Shown here one piece after another: positions 1 through 9,111 of a stretch of DNA of 23,104 nucleotides. A program made the position numbers and the translations under genes. The number at the start of each line of letters is the position of its first letter. The stretch's first letter is position 1. Source of the DNA: Chara braunii (lineage: Eukaryota; Streptophyta; Charophyceae; Charales; Characeae); the NCBI GenBank assembly GCA_003427395.1, contig BFEA01000395.1:444861-467964 (forward strand). Reading direction: 5' to 3'. The notes beneath the pieces are model-generated. The model saw only the letters and a program-made list of their open reading frames with translations. It made no database searches and was not told the DNA's origin.

Positions 1-47
<47 letters not shown>

Positions 48-54
48 CGTGCGT
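1..54. repeat. (GT)n microsatellite with a GC/GT tail
   Basis: Positions 1-39 are uninterrupted GT dinucleotides. They pass into mixed GC and GT steps up to about 54. The tract starts at the window edge, so its true length is unknown. Alternating purine-pyrimidine DNA of this kind is a common simple repeat, and no function is implied. Confidence 0.97.
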
Positions 55-60
55 GAGGGA

Positions 61-1760
61 GAGAAAGTCTACTCCTCTCTAACGCAATACGACGGCAAAT
101 CGAACTAAGGACGAAAGTAGATTCATAAGAATTCGACCACGACAAAGGGAAAAAAAAAGCGGGTGAAAAAAAAGAGAAAGAAAAACAGAACGAGAAACAA
201 AGAAAAACGGAAAAACAAAACGAAAAAGGATATACAGAAAGAGCAAGACCAAAAGAGAGAACGGGACACATTTTCAAGTAACGATGATGGTATGTGACAG
301 AGTGGAAAGAGGCGACGGGCCCGACGGGGACATTTACAGAAAGAGGTAACTCACCACTCCGACATTGACTTTTCCGTCCGATGGGTCTGCTAGATAGGAC
401 TCCGTAACGCCGAGAATCGGATCCTTAGGGGCGGGACCGACGTGTCCCCACCACGTGCTCAACACTGAGGACCCAGATATGCATCTGGCACTGCCACTCA
501 TGAGTCCCGACCAGCTTGGTGCGACTCTTGCCCCCGTTCTTCCGCTGCCATGGAGGATGGCCCGGGCGACGTGCCGCCCAGCCTCTTGCATCATCATGCT
601 CGCTCTCCTCCCTTACCTTACCTGTCGCACTACCCCCAACCGCTCCCAACCTTTCTCTCTCTCTCCTTCGTTCGCTCTTACACTTCTTCTCCCTCCTCCT
701 TCCTCCTCTCCTCACCTAATTCAAGCAATCCGAAACCTCGGCCGTGTCAAGAGCGTCGGTGTTAAAACTCCGGAGAAGAAAAATCGACTGACCGATCGGT
801 TTGTTGGAATGTCAACGACGACGACGTACGACCCGGCGAGCACGCGCCGCTGAAGAAGCGGACACCACGCGCACCTCCCCGGCCGCGCCGCGCGTTCCGC
901 AGTCTCTGTTGCGCGCAACTCCCCGCTAAGATGTCCCTCGCCTTCGATCCTCGATCGCCCAAAAGACTAGACGCTCGTGACGACCAGGGCGGAACGGACC
1001 GCGAGACGCTTGCGATGACCAGGTACGGAAGAACCACGACGATGGAAGATCACCAGTGACAGTACCGATCAGAGGTGCAGTGAAACGCAAATCGCTTCCC
1101 ATAAAATAAAAATAAAAATAAATAAAATAAAAAACGCAAATCGCACCGACCTGTCGGGACGGAAAACGAGGTCGGGACGGACAACGAGGATGGCAGACGA
1201 CCCCACTGAGTCACGATCCCACTCACCTGCTGACGTGGCACTACGTTGCACGCCCCGTTGCTGGTCGTCCCCCGACCAATCCTTCTCCTCTCCGGTCCGA
1301 TTCGGCGGATTCGCTATTGCCTGAATCAGGTCCGTTTTTCTGGTACGATTCAATCGAGATTGGCTCGTAATGAGTCACACGGACTCAAGGTAAAATAGTC
1401 CGCCCCGCCAACGCGTTCCCCCGAACGTACCGTCTTCCCCCGAGCATAACGCACCCTGAAAACTAACGTATACAAGCTATCTTTCCGGCCAGGTGCAGCG
1501 AAAATGAGGGTGCGTTGTGTTGGGGGAAGATGGTAGGTAGTAAAGTCGCAGCCTCCGCCCCGCCAAACGAAATCGAAAGCGAACTTCCAGAAAAAAAAAA
1601 TAAACAAATTGAAAAAAAGTCGAAAGCGAAGCCGCGGCCCTGTTCTCTGTCCCCCCACTACCGAAAGGACGAAGGACGAAGGACAAAGGGCCTGTCCCTG
1701 TTGACCGGGGAGGGGAAGGGGGGGGTGTTGGGAATGCCAGTCGGCAGTCGCTACTGAAAC
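61..1760. other. gene-free stretch
   Basis: I see no supportable gene. The open frames here are short, overlap on both strands and have low-complexity products. Local features are an A/G-rich run at about 140-260, a pyrimidine-rich run at about 630-720, an A/T-only run (AAATAAAA units) at about 1101-1133 and another A-rich run at about 1590-1618. Part could be old transposon sequence, but I recognise none. Confidence 0.6.
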
Positions 1761-1774
1761 TCCAGCCAGACTGG
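1761..1774. repeat. target-site duplication, left copy (U6 retropseudogene)
   Basis: TCCAGCCAGACTGG here is repeated exactly at 1877-1890, on the other side of a U6-like insert. A 14-bp direct repeat bracketing an RNA-derived sequence is the expected mark of LINE-mediated target-primed reverse transcription. Confidence 0.85.
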
Positions 1775-1880
1775 TCCTTCGGGACATCCGTTAAAATTGG
1801 AACGATACAGAGAGAAAGAAGATTAGCATGGCCCCTGCGCTTTCAAGGATGATGACACGCATAAATCGAGAGATGGTCCA
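1774..1880 (+). pseudogene. U6 snRNA retropseudogene, near full length
   Basis: The sequence follows plant U6 from its 5' stem-loop (GTCCTTCGGGAC), through AAAATTGGAACGATACAGAG, the GATTAGCATGGCCCCTGCGC block and GACACGCATAAATCGAGA, to ATGGTCCA. Three small insertions break it: about 6 nt after ACAGAG, TTTC after CTGCGC, and a duplicated three-base step in AAGGATGATGACAC. The first lies in the invariant ACAGAGA box that pairs with the 5' splice site, so the RNA would probably not work in splicing. The usual 3' end (AAATTTT) is missing. I see no plant-type upstream element or TATA box at the right distance. Together with the flanking 14-bp duplications, this points to a retrocopy and not a U6 gene. 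Confidence 0.9.
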
Positions 1881-1890
1881 GCCAGACTGG
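1877..1890. repeat. target-site duplication, right copy (U6 retropseudogene)
   Basis: This is an exact second copy of TCCAGCCAGACTGG (1761-1774). Its first four bases also match U6 (GGTCCA), so the exact junction is ambiguous by about 4 nt. Confidence 0.85.
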
Positions 1891-2418
1891 AGATCGCGTC
1901 TACCCGCGGCAGCACTGCAGTGTGTGCCCAGGATGAAGGACGACGATGTGGAGATGTGTCTTCACCCATCAGGTCCTACTACAGGTGGGTACGCTTCACA
2001 AATTCGCTCATTCATTCACACACAGGCAAGCGCGATTCTTCTTCGAGTCTAGCCGACCCACAACCACTACGGTAGTTCAGTCTACGTCCTCGTCGCCTCG
2101 CCGCAGTCGTTGCTTGTGAGCGGGCTTTTTTCGCCGGCTTCTTCTATCCAGTATCCACTCGTCCTCCTCCTATTTACTTAACTTACCACCATTCCTTTTA
2201 TACTTACAAGTTATATCAAATTATCAATTACACTTCTAATGAGTTGAAAGAAGTTTCAATTAAGAAAAAAAAAAAGAAAAAAAAAAATCAATTACAACAA
2301 CACTCCACTCTATACCTACCGGTAGTCACCACTTCCCTCCATGCAGTAGTTTCCCATGGACCGCTTCTAGTCGTTCTAATTCCTTCTCCTCGGAGTCCTT
2401 ACTTACCACTACAGTACA
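1891..2418. other. gene-free stretch
   Basis: I see no gene. There is an A-rich interrupted run at about 2264-2287 and otherwise unremarkable sequence. The open frames that cross it read through the homopolymer and have no recognisable domain. Confidence 0.55.
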
Positions 2419-2471
2419 CTACTATTATACCCCAAAAAAAAAAAAAAAAAAAAAAAAAACCTACTATTATA
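2419..2471 (+). mobile_element. poly(A)-only insertion flanked by 11-bp direct repeats
   Basis: CTACTATTATA at 2419-2429 is repeated exactly at 2461-2471. Between the two copies is only CCCC, 26 consecutive A and one C. This is what a retrotransposition event would leave if truncated almost entirely to its poly(A) tail. Slippage inside an A-run next to a chance repeat is the alternative, because the flank is AT-rich and of low information. Confidence 0.5.
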
Positions 2472-2787
2472 TAAAAAGGCGTAAAAAACTTAAAAAGAGC
2501 ATTCCTATCTATGTATATAAGCATAATACTCTTGCTATTCGAAATGCGAATAGCTAATAAAACCTCATACTACTACTAGTAGCACGTCTTCTGAAGCTGT
2601 ATGATGACATTGTGTGTATATCCCCCCCCCAAAAATAGAAAAAAGCTGACAGTGTTTGTATGTCCTCCTCTCAGTTCTAGCTCCGCTCGCTGCGAAGTTG
2701 TACCCTCTACTTCCTCCTCGCGTGCTTTGAAAGATACCAATGTGAAACTTCGACCAAATTTGCGGAATTAAGTATTACATACAGAGC
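2472..2787. other. gene-free stretch
   Basis: No gene or recognisable repeat is seen. The sequence is AT-rich in its first half, with a C-run followed by an A-run at about 2623-2636. Confidence 0.5.
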
Positions 2788-3006
2788 TGCCCGGTAAGCC
2801 GCAGGCAGACAGGGAGAAGAGGACTACAAATATGTACCGTCAGACAGAACCGCCTGGGGGCTACCGGTAGGTCCCACTTGCACGAATTAAGAGATACTGA
2901 CCTTAGATAGCAAAGATCAACGGCCGAAATCTCCTCATTTACGCAAGTGGGACCTTGCCCCGGTAAACCGTAGTCGGCACACAGGGAGGGAGAAGAGGAC
3001 AACAAA
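2788..3006. repeat. diverged direct repeat pair enclosing a 12-bp inverted repeat
   Basis: About 42 bp starting near 2788 (CCGGTAAGCCGCAGGCAGAC, then GGGAGAAGAGGACTACAAA) recur in diverged form near 2960-3006 (CCGGTAAACCGTAGTCGGCA, then GGGAGAAGAGGACAACAAA). Between them GGTCCCACTTGC (2871-2882) and GCAAGTGGGACC (2943-2954) form a perfect 12-bp inverted repeat. This may be the remnant of a small non-autonomous element. I do not recognise the family. Confidence 0.55.
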
Positions 3007-3066
3007 CGACGGGCTGTGACAAACTGTTTCGTCGGAGTTTCACCGACTCATCACGAGCCTGGACCC

Positions 3067-3067
<1 letters not shown>

Positions 3068-3097
<30 letters not shown>
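3068..3097. repeat. (GA)n microsatellite
   Basis: About 15 uninterrupted AG/GA dinucleotides lie just upstream of a U6-derived fragment. Confidence 0.95.
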
Positions 3098-3100
<3 letters not shown>

Positions 3101-3110
3101 CCCCTATCCC

Positions 3111-3151
3111 TCTACTCTGCATCGTTCCAATCTCAACGGATGTCCCGAAGG
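3111..3151 (-). pseudogene. U6 snRNA 5' fragment
   Basis: Read on the minus strand, the segment gives TTCCTTCGGGACATCCG followed by TTGAGATTGGAACGATGCAG. This is the 5' stem-loop and following single-stranded part of U6 with a few substitutions. The rest of U6 is absent. A near-direct repeat flanks it: CCCTCTACTCTGC at 3108-3120 and CCCTTACTCTGC at 3162-3173, differing by one base. That could be a degraded target-site duplication, but the first copy overlaps the U6 match, so this part is tentative. Confidence 0.7.
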
Positions 3152-3173
3152 AATGTCCCTTCCCTTACTCTGC

Positions 3174-3883
3174 TATAGAAGCTTGCACGATGGAAAGTGG
3201 CTGCTGGCGACTAACAGTAATTGTAAAACTAATAACTACTTGTTGAAAAGCTTGCGGCCGCTATCATGGAAAAGACCCGAGAAACACGGCACTACAGGCG
3301 GAAAGGGAAAGACCACACCGGCAGATGATGACCGACGACGCGCGCAATGTTTGTGCCTCGGTGTTTTTTTTCGGACGAAGCGCAGGTAGTGTTGTCGCCG
3401 ACGCGCGCAGAAATCGAGAGAAAATGAATGGAACATTGAATAATGATTCCTTCGTGTTGGGGTCGGAAAACAAAAAGCGGACAGCGGGATGGCGGAGTAT
3501 GGTGTGAGTGAAGTGAGTGAAGTTTTCGGCTAGAGGAAGACGCGAAGGCCGCCCCCCCCCTCCCCAGGCATCACACCTCCGAAGCCGTTGTCCCGCAACA
3601 GCTGCACATATGCGCACCCGGTCAGGAACGTGGGCTGATACAGGCGAGGGAGAGAGATTCCGGGGTTATGGCATCTCCCTCCCGGTGGCTCGTTTTCTGC
3701 GAGGATCTCCAAGTGCAAACGTCCTTCCGAGTCAACTGGCAGGAGAGAAGATGCAGTGGCGTCCTCCGGGAAACCTACTGCCGACACTATATCGGCCAAC
3801 CACAGGACAGCTGGTAGCTCCCTTGAGAAGGGAGAAGTGAGAAAAGAGGGGAGGGATCTCACCCGAGGCTGAGGGGAGCGAAC
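3174..3883. other. gene-free stretch, possibly including the LINE 5' leader
   Basis: No gene is supported. The 5' boundary of the downstream LINE probably lies here, because ORF1 starts at 4252 and ambiguous bases typical of that element begin at 3884. I could not find a copy of the sequence that follows the LINE tail (CGACGCTTTCATT), so the boundary is not resolved. A C-rich run lies at about 3552-3566. Confidence 0.45.
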
Positions 3884-4251
3884 NGGCGGTGGANTATAGT
3901 TTGAGTCGGCATAAGGGAGACCTACTGGTGGGGCAGTGCCATGGTAAGCTGTCCAAGGGTAAGTGTAACGCCTCCGTGTAGTAGTGTGCAGCAACCGCAA
4001 TTCTGGAGTGTGGGAAGCAGTGTTTATCTATTAGGAGAGGACGTCCTCGTACCAGGATGCTAGGGAAGGTTCAGAGGCCGGGTCTATAGTCTGTTGTGGC
4101 TTCGCTCAACGAAAAGAAGGAACGTATAAGAAGTCACGGGCTGATGTTTACGACTCTTAGGTTGTTGTGGGTAATTAGGGTGATTTTTATTTACTCCTAC
4201 GTACGTGACGACTATAGTCATAAGATAAGAATTCCAGTCTTGTGGTGCACC

Positions 4252-6848
4252 ATGTCGACCTCAAACGCTCCACAGGATGGAACCTCCGCTGAGGAAGTTA
4301 AACAGCGAATGAATGTTATTCTTAATGAGTGTTATTTGAATGGCATTTTACCGGAGGTTTTCGTCCCAGAGATTGTCGATTCCGGAGAAGGTTATGTGAG
4401 AGTCTCAGTTAATAAAAGCTTCTTTGAAGTCCAAGCGGAATGGTTGAGGCAACATTCGGTAACTGTCCATTTTGGAGATGACTCGACTTCCCTTCCTGTC
4501 AAGGTGAAAAACAGGTTAGTACGAATTTATGAAGAGGGATGGGCTAAGGCTGGGGCAGTGAATGCACCTCCGAAGAGAGGCATCTTTCACAACGAAGGAA
4601 AAAATCTAGTCACTTACGTGGCTAGTGCCAAGGAAATTGCACAGTGGATGTTGCAGAAAAAGCAGGACGTCGTAGAATTGGAGAACAAAAGATATTCGTT
4701 GACATTCAGACCCTGGATGAATGACCAAGAGCTATATGAATGGAATGAATCTCTGAAATTCAAACTCTTTTGGATTAGAGTGATTCAGGTCCCGATTTCG
4801 GTCCTCCCTCACCTGAGAGGGGCGGTCANCAAGGCGTATGGGAAGGTTCTACGGGCCGCCCCAGCGTTTGCGGACCCGATTTCACCAGACCTTTGGAATG
4901 TCCGTTTTGATTTAGTACCGTCTGCTCGTGTGGCTTACAAAAGAACACTGATTATCGACATGGAAGAATACGGCTACGTGGAGTTAGATGTGGCATGTGC
5001 AGATTCGTCATGGTGTAAGGCGTGTAAGTTCCACAAGGAAAACGATGCGAATTGCCCTAGGGTCATTAAAAAGGATTCAATGAAGGATTCGCCCCCGAAG
5101 TCTAATCTTGACTTCAAAAAAGCCCTTCTGAAGGAAACTTAGTCTCCAGGAAAGAAAAAAGACATGGAGGATGAAAGAGGAAAGGAAGGTGACGAAAGGG
5201 AGGAAAGGGCCCTCAAGCCGGTAGAAGTCCGAATTAATGACCCAGGGAAAACTGTAGAAAAGGGCTCGAAGGGGAAGGAAAGAAGGCGGAAAGACAACAA
5301 AGAGAAAAGTCGTCAGAAATGGGCGGCGAAAGTGAAGGGTAGGAAGGAGATGGTGAAGGGGGGGAAGGGAGGAATCCCTNANNCAGAGGCCACTAGTAAG
5401 GAGAAGGAGAAAGGGAAGGATAAGGAGGAGGAAGGAAACCGGGAGGGGGAGATGGGCCAAAAGACAGATACCGGGCTCCTGGAGGGAAACGGAGCTCCTN
5501 GCCCCCCCAAGGATACAGCGTTGAGCAAGGAAGCACTCAAAATTTTTGAGGAGTGCTCGAAAAAGATAAAGGAAGCCAAATGGGGTATTTCGGAACAGAA
5601 CGCAGCTGCTCCAAGCACAGAGAATGAAGGGCGGGGGAAGGGAGCAATCCCTGGGAAGGAGGCCATTATAAAGGAGGGGGAGAAGGAGAAGGAGGAGGGG
5701 GAGGAAGGAAAGTTGGGGGGGGAGAGGGCCAACAGAAGGATATCGGCCCCCCGGAGGAAAAGGGTCCTCCTGTCCCTGGAAAGGACATAACACAGAGTGA
5801 GGAAGTAGTTCCAAACTCAGAAATACAGGAAGTGGTATNCAAAACGGGGGAGATCCAATCTTCAGAGGATTCGAAAGCAGATGAAATGGAGGTGANAGAA
5901 GCAGCAGAAATTCTTTTCAAGGCAAGTACAACCGGGAAAAAACAGGTCCCGAAAAAAGGAAAGAAAATGCTGAAAGAAACAGGTAAAAGACGGGAGAGGC
6001 GTGAGGGGGAAGAGGGGAGAGGGCATCCGGTAGATCTCAGTGCGGAGAACCCGGCGACAAAAAAGGGTAAGTTAAATGATAGTAGTTCAGTTTTACGGAG
6101 ATCTTATCTGGATTTGTCGCCCGAAGAGTTATTTCCGGACGAAAGCGGGAAAAAGAAAAGGCCCATAGGCAAAGGTTTACATTGGGACGTATCCTTTGCA
6201 TCCCCCATGAACACGCTGTCTCGGTTAGACAAAGAGGCTAAAAAGCCCACAGAACTTCTGATCCCGATAATCTGTGTCTCGTTGCAGCAAGGCCCCAAGG
6301 TTTTAACCCTGGTAACAGAGGACGAATCCTTAAGCTTTCCTTCGATTAAGGTCCGGACACAGCCGTCGGACCAGTTGGCAGTGGAACTGACACAGAACTC
6401 AGTATTAAAAGGCATGGGCACGGTTCAGTGCCTGGCAGAGCCGAAGAGGGGAAGATACGTGGTGGAGCTGGAGGACCGAAGTAAAATAGTCCTTCACCTA
6501 ACCTTCCTGCATTTAATTTCGATGGAAGGATCAAAGGAGCAGTGGGATCAATCCAAAATCCACTGGTTTTCATTGGCTGCCTTGATACCTTCTGAATCCA
6601 CGAGCCTGTCAAACATACACCTGGGTGCACACCTCTCTGCGGTACATATCGTAAATTGGATGGAGGAGTCGGTTGCCGAGGGTTTTTTTGAATCTGAAAA
6701 TTTCTTAAGTCAATTCGGCCCCCAAAAATCTCCTCTGAGCCTAGTAGACAAATTGGAAGAGGAAAAGGAAGGAGAAGGGGTGATTGCAGGTAACATCCGC
6801 ATCCAAGTTCAAGGCGGCAGCGACCAAAGCAATGGTCCTGCCCAATAA
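4252..6848 (+). pseudogene. LINE ORF1 protein (RNA-binding type), broken
   Basis: The first good start is the ATG at 4252 (MSTSNAPQDG). Frames upstream of it are open but lack an ATG in context. In order: an N-terminal part containing an FRPWMND...LFWIRVIQVPISVLP segment that resembles the DUF4283 fold of plant LINE and retroelement proteins; a zinc-knuckle-like CxxCxxHx6C near codons 244-258 of this ORF (WCKACKFHKENDANC, about 5010-5060); a roughly 300-residue Lys/Glu/Gly-rich linker; and a C-terminal domain (about 6220-6720) that is also present in the second LINE. The protein would coat the LINE RNA in a ribonucleoprotein particle. Breaks are a TAG at 5140-5142, followed in the same frame by ATG 5164, and a one-base shift probably in the eight-G run near 5713-5720, after which the frame runs to 6848. 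At roughly 865 codons it is long for an ORF1. Confidence 0.8.
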
Positions 6849-7560
6849 GTTTCGTTTAGCATGCTGGAATGTGAGAGGGATTGGGGATTCTGCGAAGAGA
6901 ATGAGATTAGCAGGGTGGATTCATTCGCAGAACTCACACTTTACATGCATCCAGGAAACGAAGCTAAATGTGGATAAAATACAGGAATTTTTGACATGGT
7001 GGAAAGGGCCCCAATTTTGGGCCCCGGCAGAAGGCTCTCGGGGGGGAGTAGCAATCCTAGTTAATAAAGATCTGAAGGTTGACATCATTGATTTCTTTGC
7101 TGATCCTAGGGGTAGATGCGTATGGGTAAAAGTGGCAGTGGAAGATGAGGATTGGGCTATTATATCAGTATACGCCCCGGTGAGCTACAAGGAAAGGATA
7201 TAATTTTTTGCCTCTCTACCTTCTTAGATTCCAGACGTGGAAAACCTGGTGATGGCCGGGGATTGGAATACGATATTTAATCCAGGATTGGATTCTCCTA
7301 ACCCCGTCGCTTTACTGCTGGCCTCGTTAGCAGATTCTCAGAATTTGATCGATGTCTTTAGGATTTTAAACCCTGAGGAGAACGGGTTTACTTGGCACGG
7401 CCCGCGCCCGTCGAAGACAGCCCAAAGCCCGAGAAGAAGATTGGATTTTTTCTTAGCCAGGGGCGTAATATGGGACAGATGCATGCTGTGTGAGGTAGAA
7501 GTGGACTCAATGTCAGACCATTATCCGGTGATCATGGACGTTTTGGCAAAGGAACAACTG
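6832..7560 (+). other. APE-type endonuclease domain of LINE ORF2
   Basis: Family motifs appear in order: LACWNVRGIGD (motif with the metal-binding Asn), CIQETKL with the catalytic Glu, GSRGGVAIL, ISVYAPV, MAGDWNTIFNP with the GDWN Asp/Asn pair, RRRLDFFLARG, and MSDHYPVIM with the catalytic Asp-His. All key residues are kept. Inactivation comes only from the two stops between SYKERI and IPDVENL (7201 and 7225). The intact motifs suggest the element decayed fairly recently. Confidence 0.88.
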
Positions 7561-8249
7561 GAAAACTGCCGCCCACCGTTCAAATTAAATGCAAATTTGC
7601 TTAAAATAAAAGGCATCCCAGACTGGATAGGCAATCAAATGAAGGCCTGGATGGGGGCTCAAGAACTTTTCGATAATGAAAGGTCTTGGGCAGAAGTCGG
7701 CCTGGGTATCATTATCGCAACTTTGAGCACCTTCTCCCGGATATGCGTCGCTAACCGCTCATGGAAGGAGCGTTCCCTACGGAACTCAATAGTGGAAGCG
7801 GAGCAAAAGATGGGAGGAGATCCCTTCTTAGACTATTATTGGTCGGAGAAGAGAAAATCCTTGCTGGTGGAGCTAGAAGGAATAGAGTCAAGTAAACAGG
7901 AGCAATGGCTTCAATGGTTAAAACTCAGGGGGTTGGTGGGGTATGATAGGATGACTAAGATCACATTTAGATCAATCATACTCAAACAGGCAAAACCGAT
8001 GCTTCNTGAGTTGGTTCACCCTTTCCTTTTAAATNCTCCAACAGCAAAGGACTCAAAGGAAATGTGTAAGTACGCTTCAGCCTATTTCCAAGACATCGTA
8101 TCTTCAAGGCGGATATGGGACACAGTAGATACAAATCTTTCTGTTTCCAATAGTTTTTGGGACCAAGTTTATACAAAGTTAAATCCACAAGAGAAAGATC
8201 TATTAGATGCCCCCTTCTCCTCCCAGGAGCTATTTTGGCAGCCAAGCAA

Positions 8250-9111
8250 ATGGCCAAAGGAAAATGTCCAGGTATTGATGGGCTCCCCCTAGAGCTGTAC
8301 CTGGCTTCATGGGACTCCTTCGGCCCTTTTTTAACCCAGATCTTCAACCATGCGTTGTTGTCTGGTTCCCTACCTAAAACATGGCTTACAAGTATCATGT
8401 CTCTCCTGTATAAAAAAGGGGGACAAGAGGGAGGTTAGGAACTATAGACCCATCTCTGTGTTAAACGTAGCATATAAGATCCTGGCTAAAGCCTTGGCTA
8501 TTAGGTTGGCCACGTTTCTCCCATCCTTGGTAGGTAAGGAACAAGGGGCTTTTGTAAAGGGCAGGTCAATTTTTGATAATATTATGGCCACAACTCAAGC
8601 CTTGGAGATAATGGGAAGGGAAGAGAGAAATGTGGCTATCCTTCTCCTGNATATGGAGAAGGCGTACGATAAGGTGGGGTGGGCATTCGTGTTTACAACA
8701 CTGGGGAAGATGGGGTTTGGCCAAGGGTTTTGTAAGTGGACTAAGGCAATGTACTCAGAAGCTTCGTCAGTTGTGATGGTGAATGGGAGGATTTCCTCTG
8801 ACTTTCCTTTGACCAGGTCTTTGCGCCAAGGGCGCTCCCTGACCCCTTTATTGTTTGTAGTTCAGTTAGAAGTTCTGCTTCTTAACATTAGAATAAAGGA
8901 CCAAATAGAAGGTCTCCACATCCCCCTTAAAGTCCATTGGAAAGGGGGGGCATTAGCAGACGACCTTACATTGGCATGCGGTAATACACAAGGGGCACTA
9001 AATGCCTTGAGAGAAACCCTGAGCGAGTACTGTGAGCTGTCGGAAGCATCGATCAACTGGGACAAATCAGTATATTTTTTGCCTCCACAGTATGATCTTT
9101 GTGTTAACTAG
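8250..9111 (+). other. reverse transcriptase domain of LINE ORF2
   Basis: The visible motifs are KCPGIDGLPLELY, a REVRNYRPISVLNVAYKI block, GAFVKGRSIFDNI, motif A (LxMEKAYD), motif B (SLRQGRSLTPLLF) and motif C (LADDLTLACG, with ADD at 8956-8964). The first catalytic Asp of motif A falls on a codon with an ambiguous first base (8650, nAT). The homologous position in this clade is Asp (GAT), so G is likely. The two Asp of motif C are intact. The domain needs one frame correction (near 8413-8423) and ends at a TAG, after which the thumb region (SERFLGVQVS) continues. Confidence 0.87.

Noticed and set aside
1774-1880. Functional U6 snRNA gene
   Set aside because: Insertions lie in conserved boxes, the 3' end is missing, target-site duplications flank it, and no upstream promoter elements are visible.
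3530-4000. 156-codon minus-strand open frame
   Set aside because: It contains ambiguous codons, shows no domain and lies in the probable LINE leader on the opposite strand. It is best explained by chance.
5077-5814. 245-codon minus-strand open frame opposite the ORF1 linker
   Set aside because: It is the Leu/Pro/Ser-rich shadow of the purine-rich Lys/Glu linker on the plus strand.
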